From contig NZ_JAUZQF010000018.1 in the NCBI RefSeq assembly GCF_030718205.1, forward strand, positions 62,001-126,000: DNA of 64,000 nt, in the 5' to 3' direction. A program made the position numbers and the translations under genes. Source of the stretch: Nonomuraea turcica. GTDB lineage: Bacteria; Actinomycetota; Actinomycetes; Streptosporangiales; Streptosporangiaceae. The notes under the pieces were generated by a model that made no database searches, had not been told where the DNA came from, and saw nothing but the letters and a program-made list of their open reading frames with translations. How positions within the stretch are numbered: position 1 is the first letter of the stretch; each line of letters opens with the position of its first letter. Below are positions 8,340 through 17,019 of this stretch, in pieces.

Positions 8340-9359
8340 TTGGCCGACGGACCCACGATCAACACGATCGCCGAGCGTGCCGGAGTCTCGATCGCCTCCG
8401 TCTCGCGGGTGCTGAACGGCCTGCCGACCAGGCAGGAGACGGTGCGCAAGGTGATGGCGGCCGCCGACGAGCTCGGCTACGTGCGCAACGCCGTGGCCAG
8501 GTCGCTCAAGTCCCGCCGCACCCACCAGGTGGCCTTCGCCATGGCCGACGTGGGCAACCCCGCCTACCTGGCGATGTTGCGCGAGATCCAGCCGGTCCTG
8601 AAGGCCGCCGGATACCGGCTCGTGCTGCACTCCACCGACGCCGTCGTGGCCGACGAGATCGACGTGCTGCACAGCCTGGGCGAGCGGTACGTGGACGGCC
8701 TCATCATGAGCCCGCTGCGGGTCACCGAGGCCCACCTGGAGATGCTGGCCGCCGCGAGGGCCCCCGTCGTGATCATCGGCTCGGTGCCGGAGGGCACGCG
8801 GGTGGACAACGTACGGGCCGACTCGCGCACCGGCGTCAAGCTCGCCATCGACCATCTGCACGAGCTCGGCCGCCGCCGCATCGGCATGATCAACGGCCCC
8901 CTCGACACGGTGCCCGGCGCCGCCCGCGGGGCCGCGTACCGGGAGGCGCTCGGCGACCTCGGCCTGCCCTACGACGAGGATCTCGTGCAGATCGGCGACT
9001 TCTACCGCGTGGAGGGGGCCCGCGCGGTGGCGGCGCTGCTCGACCGGGTCCCCGACGTGGACGCGCTGATGTGCGCCAACGACCTGATCGCCCTCGGCGC
9101 GCTGGACGTGCTGCGGGCCGCGGGCCGCCGGGTGCCGGACGACGTGGCGGTGGCCGGCATGGACGACACCGACCTGGCCGCCGCTTCCTGGCCGTCGCTG
9201 ACCAGCGTGTCGCTCGGCTCGGCCGAGCGCGGCAAGGCCGCCGCCGAGCTGCTGCTCGACCGGCTGCAGGGCGGCGACCGCGAGCCCAGGGTGGTCACCG
9301 TGCCGCCCCGCCTCGTCATCCGCGCCTCCACCCGCCCAGAGGAAGGGGACGCGGCGTGA
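8340..9359 (+). CDS. LacI-family transcriptional regulator
   Basis: This 339-residue protein has an N-terminal HTH (INTIAERAGVSIASVSRVLN) and hinge helix (NAVARSLKSRRT), then a periplasmic-binding-protein-like effector domain (residues 60-330). The start is a TTG at 8340 with GGAAGGA 6 nt upstream; the nearby ATG at 8326 is out of frame. It is the first gene of a nine-gene operon and overlaps the next gene by 4 nt, so it should control its own expression through the twin palindromes upstream. The effector is probably the transported sugar or riboside, which cannot be identified here. Confidence 0.9.
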   Translation: MADGPTINTIAERAGVSIASVSRVLNGLPTRQETVRKVMAAADELGYVRNAVARSLKSRRTHQVAFAMADVGNPAYLAMLREIQPVLKAAGYRLVLHSTDAVVADEIDVLHSLGERYVDGLIMSPLRVTEAHLEMLAAARAPVVIIGSVPEGTRVDNVRADSRTGVKLAIDHLHELGRRRIGMINGPLDTVPGAARGAAYREALGDLGLPYDEDLVQIGDFYRVEGARAVAALLDRVPDVDALMCANDLIALGALDVLRAAGRRVPDDVAVAGMDDTDLAAASWPSLTSVSLGSAERGKAAAELLLDRLQGGDREPRVVTVPPRLVIRASTRPEEGDAA

Positions 9360-10270
9360 CGGCGACCACGACCAGGCCCGCGCCGCCGCGCCGCTCGCAC
9401 GGGCGGCCCAGGGGGATCTCGCGCAAGACCCGCGAGATGTGGCTGCTCATGCTGCCCGCCCTGGTGCCGGTGCTGCTGTTCAGCGTGGGCCCGCTGCTCT
9501 ACGGCATCGGCCTGGCCTTCACCGACGCCCGCAACACCCGCAACCACGAGACGAGCTTCGTCGGCCTGGAGAACCTCTGGGAGCTGCTGAGCGCGGCCGA
9601 CTTCTGGTCCTCCTTCCGCATCGGCATGATCTGGGCCGTCTCGGTGACCGCGCTGCAGTTCCTGGCCGCGCTGGGCCTGGCGCTGCTGCTCAACGAGAAC
9701 CTGCGGTTCAGGGGCGTGGCCCGGGTGCTGGCGGTGGTGCCGTGGGCGATGCCGCCGGTGGTCATCGGCCTGATGTGGCGCCTCGTCTACCACCCCGACG
9801 CGGGCATCCTGAACAGCCTGCTCGGCACCGAGATCAACTGGCTGGCCGACTTCTCGCTCGCACTGCCCGCGATCATCGTGGTCGGCGTCTGGACCGGCAT
9901 GCCGCAGACCACGGTCGTCCTGCTGGCGGGCCTGCAAGGCATCCCGAAGGAGCTGTACGAGGCCGGAGAGGTGGACGGCGCGAGCCGCTGGCGGCGGTTC
10001 TGGAACATCACGCTGCCGCAGCTGCGCCCGGTCATCGTGGCCATCACCTCGCTCGACTTCGTGTGGAACATCAACCAGTTCGGCCTGGTCTACGTGCTTA
10101 CGCAGGGCGGACCCGGCGGCCAGACCCGGCTGCCGATGCTGTTCGCCTACGAGGAGGCGTTCCGCTACCGGTTCGCCGGCTACGCCTCGATGCTGGGCCT
10201 GGCCATGGCGATCGTGGTGCTCGCGGTGCTCGGCCTGTATCTGTGGCGCCAGATGAGGGAGGCCCGATGA
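9356..10270 (+). CDS. Sugar ABC transporter permease, MalF/UgpA-like
   Basis: This protein of 304 residues has six predicted membrane segments after a basic cytoplasmic N-terminus (TTRPAPPRRSHGRPRG). The EAA loop reads LYEAGEVDGASRWRRFWNITLPQL, the site that contacts the ATPase. It is a CUT1-type (oligosaccharide or glycoside) importer subunit. The GTG at 9356 overlaps the LacI stop by 4 nt. No ATPase gene is present in the operon, as in many actinomycete CUT1 systems that share one MsiK-type ATPase encoded elsewhere. Confidence 0.9.
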   Translation: MTATTTRPAPPRRSHGRPRGISRKTREMWLLMLPALVPVLLFSVGPLLYGIGLAFTDARNTRNHETSFVGLENLWELLSAADFWSSFRIGMIWAVSVTALQFLAALGLALLLNENLRFRGVARVLAVVPWAMPPVVIGLMWRLVYHPDAGILNSLLGTEINWLADFSLALPAIIVVGVWTGMPQTTVVLLAGLQGIPKELYEAGEVDGASRWRRFWNITLPQLRPVIVAITSLDFVWNINQFGLVYVLTQGGPGGQTRLPMLFAYEEAFRYRFAGYASMLGLAMAIVVLAVLGLYLWRQMREAR

Positions 10271-11085
10271 GACGCGCGTCGCAGTACGCCGCGCTGGCCG
10301 CGTACATCGTCTTCCTGGCCTTTCCGCTGGTCTGGCTGCTGTCCACGGCGCTGAAGACGCCGCAGGAGATGGCGCTGGCCGACCCCACGTGGATCCCGCG
10401 CGAGCCGACGCTCGCGAACTTCACCGACGCGTTCGGCGAGCAGGACCTCGTCGGCGCGGCCGTGCGCAGCCTGGGAGTCGCGCTGGCCAGCAGCGTGATC
10501 ACCGTGCTGATCTCGCTGCCGGCGGCCTACGCCATGGCCCGCTACCGCGGCCTGGTCAACAAGATCGCGATCGGGTGGGTGCTGGTCAGCCAGGTGTTCC
10601 CATTCATCCTGATCATCATTCCGCTCTTCATGATCCTGCGCGATCTGGAGCTGGTGAACACGCTGCCCGGCCTGGTGGTCGTGCACGTGACGTTCACGCT
10701 GCCGTTCGCGCTGTGGATGTTGCAGGGGTACGTCCGCGCGGTGCCGGTCGAGCTGGAGGAGGCCGCGGCCGTGGACGGGGCGACCCGGCTGCGCTCCATC
10801 GTCAAGGTCGTGGCGCCGCTGCTCGCACCGGGCGTGGTGGCCACGCTGCTGTTCGCGTTCATCTCGTCCTGGAACGAGTTCATGTTCGCGCTCGTCATCC
10901 TGCAGAACCCCGACGTCATGACGCTCCCGCTCACGCTGGTGAGGTTCACCGGCCCGGAGGGGGTGGCCAGGCTCGGCCCGCTGGCCGCGGCGTCGCTCAT
11001 GGCGACGATCCCGAGCCTGATCTTCTTCGCAATCATTCAGCGGCGACTGAAGTCCGGCCTGATGGCCGGCGCCGTCAAGGGCTAG
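10267..11085 (+). CDS. Sugar ABC transporter permease, MalG-like
   Basis: This 272-residue protein has six membrane segments and the EAA loop ELEEAAAVDGATRLRSIVKV. It is the second CUT1 permease and pairs with the preceding MalF-like subunit. The ATG overlaps the previous stop by 4 nt (ATGA). The C-terminal RRLKSGLMAGAVKG is the standard end of this family and indicates an intact gene. The binding-protein gene follows after 9 nt with its own AGGAGG site. Confidence 0.9.
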   Translation: MRRASQYAALAAYIVFLAFPLVWLLSTALKTPQEMALADPTWIPREPTLANFTDAFGEQDLVGAAVRSLGVALASSVITVLISLPAAYAMARYRGLVNKIAIGWVLVSQVFPFILIIIPLFMILRDLELVNTLPGLVVVHVTFTLPFALWMLQGYVRAVPVELEEAAAVDGATRLRSIVKVVAPLLAPGVVATLLFAFISSWNEFMFALVILQNPDVMTLPLTLVRFTGPEGVARLGPLAAASLMATIPSLIFFAIIQRRLKSGLMAGAVKG

Positions 11086-11094
11086 GAGGCTCAC

Positions 11095-12405
11095 ATGCGA
11101 ATCACGTCCGCTCTGGCGGCCGCGGCGATCGTCGCGCTGGCCGCCGCGTGCGGCAGCGGAGGCGGCGGCGGATCCTCGTCCTCCTCCGCCCCCAGCGAGC
11201 CAGTAAAGATCAATTTCCTCAGCCTGGCGTGGCAGAAGGAATCCGTCGCCGCGAACAAGCAGCTCGTGGACGAATGGAACAAGGCCAACCCCACCATCCA
11301 GGTCACCTACGTCCAGGGCAGCTGGGACAACGTCAACGACCAGCTCGTCACCCAGTTCGCCGGCGGCACCGCGCCCGACGTCATCCACAACGACTCGCCC
11401 GCGTTGTCCGGCTTCGCCACCGACGGCTACCTGCTGGACCTGAAGGACAAGGTGCCCGCCGAGCTGAAGAGTGACATCCCGCAGGCCGCCTGGGACACCG
11501 TCACCTTCGACGGCGGCAAGGGCGAGCAGGGTGTCTACGGCGTGCCGTTCCTGCAGGAGTCGCAGGTCATCATCGCCAACAAGAAGCTGCTCGAGGCCTC
11601 CAAGGTCCGCATCCCCACGGCGGACAACCCGTGGACGTGGGACGAGTTCTCCACGGCCGCCAAGACGATGACCAAGGGTGATGCGTTCGGCGTGGCCTGG
11701 CCGATGAAGTCGCCGGTCAACAAGACGCTCAACCTGGCGCTCACCTACGGAGGCACGTTCTTCCAGACCGCCGACGGCAAGACCACGGTCAAGGTCGGGC
11801 CCGAGGAGCGCGAGGTGCTCCAGCGCATCCACGACCAGCTCTACAAGGACAAGTCGGCCGACCCGGCCGCGCTCGGCCAGGGCACCGCGGACCCGCTGCC
11901 CGCCTTCTACAAGGGCAAGTTCGCCATGCTGCCGGCCGGGGTGTTCCTCCGCCAGCAGGTCGCCGAGCAGGCGCCCGACGGGTTCGAGTGGGTCACGCTG
12001 CCCGGGCCCAAGGGCACCACGGCCCAGCAGGGCGCGGTCTCGCAGACGCTGTCGATCGCGCAGGACAGCAAGCACCCTGACGAGGCCATGAAGTTCATCG
12101 CCTTCTTCCTGAACGGCCCCAACCAGGCCAAGCTCGCCAAGGGCGACTGGCTGCTGCCGACCTCCCAGTCGGCCGCCGCCGACCCGGCGATGACCACCCA
12201 GGAGAACGGCTGGGATGTGGCGACCGCCTCCGCCAAGAACCTCGTCGTGGCGCCGTTCCTCAAGGTGAACGGGTTCGACGAGTGGAAGAGCAAGGTCGCC
12301 ACGCCCGTGCTGCAGGAGTTCTACGCCAACAAGATCACCATCGACGAGGCGGCCAAGCGGCTCGTCGATGAGGGCAACAAGGTGCTGGAGCGGTACCAGA
12401 GGTGA
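11095..12405 (+). CDS. Extracellular solute-binding lipoprotein (UgpB/CUT1 type)
   Basis: This 436-residue lipoprotein has a signal peptide ending ALAAAC and a Gly/Ser-rich tether (residues 20-33). The mature domain shows family 1 binding-protein features: an early WNKANPTIQV segment, FAGGTAPDVIHND and a C-terminal AAKRLVDEGNKVL helix. It captures the substrate outside the membrane and delivers it to the two permeases. AGGAGGCTCAC precedes the ATG. Because this family usually binds di- or oligosaccharides and glycosides, a ribosylated ligand would be unusual; the operon content makes that plausible but does not prove it. Confidence 0.9.
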   Translation: MRITSALAAAAIVALAAACGSGGGGGSSSSSAPSEPVKINFLSLAWQKESVAANKQLVDEWNKANPTIQVTYVQGSWDNVNDQLVTQFAGGTAPDVIHNDSPALSGFATDGYLLDLKDKVPAELKSDIPQAAWDTVTFDGGKGEQGVYGVPFLQESQVIIANKKLLEASKVRIPTADNPWTWDEFSTAAKTMTKGDAFGVAWPMKSPVNKTLNLALTYGGTFFQTADGKTTVKVGPEEREVLQRIHDQLYKDKSADPAALGQGTADPLPAFYKGKFAMLPAGVFLRQQVAEQAPDGFEWVTLPGPKGTTAQQGAVSQTLSIAQDSKHPDEAMKFIAFFLNGPNQAKLAKGDWLLPTSQSAAADPAMTTQENGWDVATASAKNLVVAPFLKVNGFDEWKSKVATPVLQEFYANKITIDEAAKRLVDEGNKVLERYQR

Positions 12406-13511
12406 TCTCCCATCGGGACAGGGCCCGGGGGTGTCTGCTCGGCCTGGCGGCCGGGGACGCCCTCGGGGCTCCCGCCGAGAACCTGACGCCGGCGGAGATC
12501 CGGCGGCGGTGGGGGCGGCTCACCGAGATCGAGGGCGGGGGCACGGACGACACCGAGTACGCCATCTTCGCCGCGTCGCTGCTGGCGCGGCACGGGCACG
12601 GGCTGACGCCTGAGCTGGTGGCGCAGGCGTACCGGACGGAGATCATCCCGCGGGTGGCCGGGCCGATGCGGGGGGCCGGGTTCTCCGAGCTGGGCACCGT
12701 CGAAGCGCTTCGACGCGGCCTGGAACCGCCGTTGACCGGGCTGGTTCATGCGCACGGGTGGTCCGATGGGCTCGCCATGCGGGCCGCGCCGTACGGGATC
12801 TTCTGTCCGGGGGATCCGGTGGAGGCGGCTCGGCTGGTGGAGCAGGACGGGCTGGTCAGCGGGTCCGGCGAGGGCATCCTGGGCGGTCGCGCCGTCGCCG
12901 GCGCGGTGGCCGCCGCCATGGGCGGCGCGCCGGTGCGGGATGTCGTGGCCGCCGCGCTGTCCGTCATCCCCGCCGACTCGTGGACGGCCAGGAACATTGT
13001 GCGGGTGTGCGACGTGCTCGGCCGGCCGCCGTTCACGGGCGCCGACCTCCGCCGCACGCCGCCTCGCCGACCCGGCGCGTCAGGAGCGGCCGGCGACCAG
13101 CCCTTCGGCGCCGGTACGGCGGGAGGGGGATCGGCGGAGTCCGGCGCAACGCGTGCGGTGGCCGGCCCTGGTGAGGACGAACTCGGGCTCGTCGAGGCGT
13201 TGCACGAGGCCGTCGTCGTGAAGCACTACCCATGGACCGACATCGCGCCCGAAGCCGTGGCGTTGGCGCTGGCCGCATTCCTGGCGGGCGACGGTGACGT
13301 GGAGGCGGCGGTGACGTTCGGGGTGAGCCTGGGCCGGGACGCCGACACGATCGGCGCCATCGCCGGGGCGATCGCCGGGGCCCGGCAGGGCGAGAGCGGC
13401 GTACCCGGGCGGTGGGCGGCCAGAATCGGTCCTGTGACCGGGAAATGCCTGCCCGCCGTGGCCGGAAGACACGTGCTGGACGTCGCCGACGACCTGGCGA
13501 AAGGACGTTAG
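12402..13511 (+). CDS. ADP-ribosylglycohydrolase (DraG/ARH) family, paralogue 1
   Basis: This 369-residue protein has the DraG fold. The N-terminal GLAAGDALGAP, the metal-binding TDDT (residues 48-51) and the C-terminal GRDADTIGAIAGA (Asp near 313 and 315) are all present, so the two-Mg centre looks intact. Enzymes of this family cleave N- or O-glycosidic bonds of ADP-ribose to protein, small molecules or nucleosides. A Gly/Ala/Pro-rich insertion (about residues 205-262, DNA near 13015-13190) interrupts the domain and may be a disordered loop. The GTG start overlaps the binding-protein stop by 4 nt. No signal peptide is seen, so it is cytoplasmic. Confidence 0.85.
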   Translation: MISHRDRARGCLLGLAAGDALGAPAENLTPAEIRRRWGRLTEIEGGGTDDTEYAIFAASLLARHGHGLTPELVAQAYRTEIIPRVAGPMRGAGFSELGTVEALRRGLEPPLTGLVHAHGWSDGLAMRAAPYGIFCPGDPVEAARLVEQDGLVSGSGEGILGGRAVAGAVAAAMGGAPVRDVVAAALSVIPADSWTARNIVRVCDVLGRPPFTGADLRRTPPRRPGASGAAGDQPFGAGTAGGGSAESGATRAVAGPGEDELGLVEALHEAVVVKHYPWTDIAPEAVALALAAFLAGDGDVEAAVTFGVSLGRDADTIGAIAGAIAGARQGESGVPGRWAARIGPVTGKCLPAVAGRHVLDVADDLAKGR

Positions 13512-13517
13512 ATCACG

Positions 13518-14495
13518 ATGTCGGGGGACAGGATCAGAGGCGCCATCGCCGGGCTCGCCGTCGGTGACGCCGCGGGGTGGCCCGCGGCCAGGCACCGCAC
13601 GGCCCTGCACGCGCCCTGGAGCCGGCGCCTGCACAGGGAGCTTGACGCGTTCGCGGAAGAGCAACAGGTCACCACGTTGCCGGTGCCGTTCGCGCTCAAC
13701 CAGCCGACGGCGCCGCTGGCCATCGGCCCGTCCGACGACGCCGAGTGGCTCGCCTGGACGGTGCTCACGATCGACCGGCCGAGGGTGGAGGCCTTCAGGG
13801 AGCTCGTCGGTGCGCAGGCGCGGGCCCGGATCTCGGTGGCCACCGCACTGGACAACCTGGCCAAGGGCGTAGAGCCGCCCGCGTCCGGGCACGACAACCC
13901 GCACCACTTCGACGACGCCGCCGCCGTCAGGGCCGTCGCGTTCGGGGTCCTGGGGAGGGACCCCACACCCGACGCCGAGGTGACGAACGCCGCCGACGGC
14001 GTCCTCGCCGCCCAGGCCATGGCCGCAGCCGTGCGGGAGGCGGTCGCGTCCGGCGCGATCGGCCCGGCGGTGGAGGCGGCGCTCGCCGTGCTGCCGCCGG
14101 ACACCGCCATCGGCCACAACGCCCGCGTGGCGCTGGCGGCCGCGCGGAAGGCAGGCGACGCGTTCGCCGCGGTGCCCGCCCTCGACGCGGCGCTGCTCGA
14201 CCACGTCTACAGCTACGGCGTCGGCGCCGCCCAGACGGTGCCCGTGGCGCTGGCGCTGGCCGCGGCGGCGGACGGCGATCTCACCAGGGCCGTCCCTGCG
14301 GCGGTGTGCCTGGCCGCGCTGGCCGACTCCGCGCCCGCACTGGCCGGGGCGCTGACCGGGGCATGCGGCGGTTACGAGGCGATCCCGGAGGGGTGGACCG
14401 CCTCGGCCCGTACGCTGGCCGGCTGTTGCCTGCCCGAGTTGGCGGGCAAAGATCTGATCGAACTGACGAGTCATCTCACGGAGGGAATCGCATGA
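13518..14495 (+). CDS. ADP-ribosylglycohydrolase-like protein, paralogue 2 (degenerate metal site)
   Basis: This 325-residue protein has a DraG-type all-helical fold with GLAVGDAAGWP at the N-terminus and SDDAEWLAW (residues 72-80) at the first metal motif. The second motif, normally GRDADT, is ALADSAPALAGA: the second Asp can be aligned but the first metal-binding Asp is Leu. It may therefore have altered catalysis or a regulatory or structural role, possibly paired with another paralogue. The gene starts at ATG 6 nt after paralogue 1 and overlaps paralogue 3 by 4 nt. Low similarity to paralogue 1 suggests an old duplication or separate recruitment. Confidence 0.78.
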   Translation: MSGDRIRGAIAGLAVGDAAGWPAARHRTALHAPWSRRLHRELDAFAEEQQVTTLPVPFALNQPTAPLAIGPSDDAEWLAWTVLTIDRPRVEAFRELVGAQARARISVATALDNLAKGVEPPASGHDNPHHFDDAAAVRAVAFGVLGRDPTPDAEVTNAADGVLAAQAMAAAVREAVASGAIGPAVEAALAVLPPDTAIGHNARVALAAARKAGDAFAAVPALDAALLDHVYSYGVGAAQTVPVALALAAAADGDLTRAVPAAVCLAALADSAPALAGALTGACGGYEAIPEGWTASARTLAGCCLPELAGKDLIELTSHLTEGIA

Positions 14496-15631
14496 CGCCG
14501 CTTGAGGACAGGGCGACCGGCTGCGTGGCGGGGGCGGCGGTCGGTGACGCGCTGGGCGGCGCCACCGAGGGCTGGACCCCGGAACAGATCGTCGAGCGGT
14601 ACGGCGGCCGCGTCGACGGCATCGTCCCGCCGTTCAACGAGGACTGGCGCAACGCCCGCCCCATCGCGCCGTACCACAAGGGCGACGGCCACATCACCGA
14701 CGACACGCTGATGACGCACGCCCTGATCCGTGTGTACGAGAAGGCCGGCCGCCACCTCGACGCGTACGCCATGGCCGACCACCTCGTGCCGGAGCTGATG
14801 GGCGAGCGCCGCTGGATCCCCGAGCTGGAGAGCGACGCGCTGCCGCTGCAGCGGATCTTCCTGGCCGAGAAGTGGATCGTGGCCAGGCTGCACTACGGTC
14901 ACGTGGACCCGCGCGAGGCCGGTGTCGGAAACATCGTGAACTGCGGCGCGGCCATGTACGTCGCCCCCGTCGGCATCGTCAACGCCGCCGACCCCGACGC
15001 CGCCTACGCCGAGGCCATCGACCTGACCGGTGCACATCAGTCCAGCTACGGCCGCGAAGCCGCCGGCGTCATGGCGGCCGCCGTCGCCGAGGCCATGCGG
15101 CCGGGCGCCACCACGGACTCCGTGGTCGCCGCCTGCCTGCGGCTGGCCAAGGACGGCACCAGGGCGGCCATCGAGTCGGTCTGCGAGGCGGCGGCCGGGC
15201 TCGGGCACTGGGACGGGTCGTTCGAGGCGCTGCGGGCCGCCGTCCGGCCGTTTGACACGGTCGCCGACACCTACCGCGACCAGGGGCTGGGGGCGCGGCG
15301 GCCGAGCCGGCTGCACAGCATCGAGGAGCTGCCGCTGGCGCTCGGCTTCCTGGTGATCGCCAAGGGCGACTACCGCGACACCGTGCTCGGCGGCGTCAAC
15401 TACGGGCGTGACGCTGACTCGATCGCCTCCATGGGCGGCGCCATCGCGGGAGCGCTCGGCGGGCTGAGCGCCGTGCCGGCGGAGTGGGCGGAAGGGGTCG
15501 GGGCGGCGAGCCGTACCGACCTGGTGGGACCGGGGCTCGCGATCGCGGAGGTGGCGCGCCGGGTGCACGCCGACGACCTGGTACGGCGCCGCGCCCACGA
15601 GGCCGCCTTCGCCGACCTCGACCGCCGATGA
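14492..15631 (+). CDS. ADP-ribosylglycohydrolase (DraG/ARH) family, paralogue 3
   Basis: This protein of 379 residues has GAAVGDALGGATEGW, the TDDT metal motif at residues 69-72 (GHITDDTLM), and GRDADSIASMGGA with Asp at about 307 and 309. All key acidic residues are present, so it is probably active. The long segment around residues 95-150 (RRWIPELESDALP and AKWIV-like helices) sets it apart from paralogue 1. It is cytoplasmic. The ATG overlaps the preceding stop by 4 nt and its own stop overlaps paralogue 4 by 4 nt, which implies strict co-translation. Confidence 0.85.
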   Translation: MTPLEDRATGCVAGAAVGDALGGATEGWTPEQIVERYGGRVDGIVPPFNEDWRNARPIAPYHKGDGHITDDTLMTHALIRVYEKAGRHLDAYAMADHLVPELMGERRWIPELESDALPLQRIFLAEKWIVARLHYGHVDPREAGVGNIVNCGAAMYVAPVGIVNAADPDAAYAEAIDLTGAHQSSYGREAAGVMAAAVAEAMRPGATTDSVVAACLRLAKDGTRAAIESVCEAAAGLGHWDGSFEALRAAVRPFDTVADTYRDQGLGARRPSRLHSIEELPLALGFLVIAKGDYRDTVLGGVNYGRDADSIASMGGAIAGALGGLSAVPAEWAEGVGAASRTDLVGPGLAIAEVARRVHADDLVRRRAHEAAFADLDRR

Positions 15632-17019
15632 TCCGCCTCACCTGGGTCCAGCCAGAGGACCTGATCGGGCACGAGCTCCGCCAGGCCGCCGAGGACGGCC
15701 GTGGCCCCCGGGCCGTCCAGGAGATCGCCGATCGATGGCACGCGGCGGGCGGCCACGACGCGCCGCCCCGAGCCGGCGCCTCGGACCCGGAGGCCGCCCG
15801 GCTGCGCGGCTTGGCCCAGGACCTGCTGGACGAGCTGGCGGCCGTCCCGTCGCCATCGGCCGAGCCGTCGGACCTGCCCGCCATCATCGCCGCCTGCCCG
15901 GCTTGGCCCACCCACCCGCCCGTCCCCGGGGCGGAAGCCGTCGACGCGGGCGGCCAACGAGTGCCGGCCGTGAGCGGCGCGGTCGCCGACCCGGCGCGGG
16001 TGCTGGGGGCGTGGCTCGGTCGGGCGGCCGGGTGCGTGCTCGGCAAGCCCGTCGAGAAGATCCCGCGCGAAGGCATCAGGCAGATCGCCGAGGCCACCGG
16101 CAACTGGCCCATCCGCGGCTGGTTCACCGCCAAGGGCCTGCCGGACGACATCGCCCGCCGCTGGCCCTGGAACCGCCGCAGCGCCGTCAACTCGCTCGCC
16201 GAGAACATCGACGGCATCCCCGAAGACGACGACCTCAACTACCCGCTGCTGGCCCTGACCGTCCTCGAGCGCCACGGCCGCGCCTTCACCACCGGCGACG
16301 TGGCCAAGCTGTGGCTCGACGAGCTGCCTGCGGGCCGTACGTTCACCGCCGAGCGCGTCGCCTACCGCAACCTCCTGGACGGCGTCGAGCCGCCCCACAC
16401 GGCCTCCCACCGCAACCCGTTCCGCGAGTGGATCGGCGCCCTGATCAGGGCGGATGTCTACGGCTGGGTCAACCCGGGCGATCCGGCCACGGCGGCCGAG
16501 TACGCCTGGCGCGACGCCCGCCTCACCCACACCGCGAACGGGATCTACGGGGCGATGTTCGCGGCCGCGATGTGCGCCGCCTCGCTGGCCGCCACGTCGC
16601 CGGAGGAGGTCGTGGCGGCGGGCCTGTCCGTCGTGCCCGCGGGCTCGCGCCTGCACGAGGCGGTACGCCTGGCCGTCGAGGACGCCGCTGTGGAAAAGGA
16701 CTTCGAACGGGTCGTCGACCGCCTGTACGAGCGCCACGGCTCGCTCCACTGGGTCCACGCGATCAACAACGCCGCCCTCGTCGCCGCCGCCCTGATCCAC
16801 GGCAGGGGCGACTTCACCGCCACGATCGCCGGAGCGGTCGCGGGCGGCTGGGACACCGACTCGGCCGCCGCCACGGCCGGGTCCGTCGCGGGCGCGCTCA
16901 ACGGCGGCGTGCCGGACCAGTGGCGGATGCGCGACAGCCTGGCCAGCAGCCTGACCGGGTTCGACGGGGTGAGCCTCGGGGAGCTGGCACGGCGTACTCA
17001 GGAGATGATGCACTCATGA
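15628..17019 (+). CDS. ADP-ribosylglycohydrolase (DraG/ARH) family, paralogue 4 with N-terminal extension
   Basis: This 463-residue protein carries about 120 extra residues before the catalytic domain (residues 125-440). The extension starts IRLTWVQPEDLIGHELRQA and contains a helical part and a Pro/Ala linker. Catalytic-domain landmarks are GRAAGCVLGKPVEK, EDDDLNY (residues 199-205) and GGWDTDSAAATAGS (Asp 409 and 411), so both metal motifs are conserved in variant form. The role of the extension is unknown; substrate recognition or dimerisation is possible. It overlaps both neighbours by 4 nt. Confidence 0.85.
   Translation: MIRLTWVQPEDLIGHELRQAAEDGRGPRAVQEIADRWHAAGGHDAPPRAGASDPEAARLRGLAQDLLDELAAVPSPSAEPSDLPAIIAACPAWPTHPPVPGAEAVDAGGQRVPAVSGAVADPARVLGAWLGRAAGCVLGKPVEKIPREGIRQIAEATGNWPIRGWFTAKGLPDDIARRWPWNRRSAVNSLAENIDGIPEDDDLNYPLLALTVLERHGRAFTTGDVAKLWLDELPAGRTFTAERVAYRNLLDGVEPPHTASHRNPFREWIGALIRADVYGWVNPGDPATAAEYAWRDARLTHTANGIYGAMFAAAMCAASLAATSPEEVVAAGLSVVPAGSRLHEAVRLAVEDAAVEKDFERVVDRLYERHGSLHWVHAINNAALVAAALIHGRGDFTATIAGAVAGGWDTDSAAATAGSVAGALNGGVPDQWRMRDSLASSLTGFDGVSLGELARRTQEMMHS

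Noticed and set aside
10180..12075. A long minus-strand frame opposite the second permease and binding protein
   Set aside because: Repetitive Arg/Gln/Gly text without motifs; the plus-strand genes are clear and coupled.
12402..17019. A toxin-antitoxin or ADP-ribosyltransferase defence system
   Set aside because: No ADP-ribosyltransferase, toxin fold or nucleic-acid-binding partner was seen; context is transport and kinase genes.
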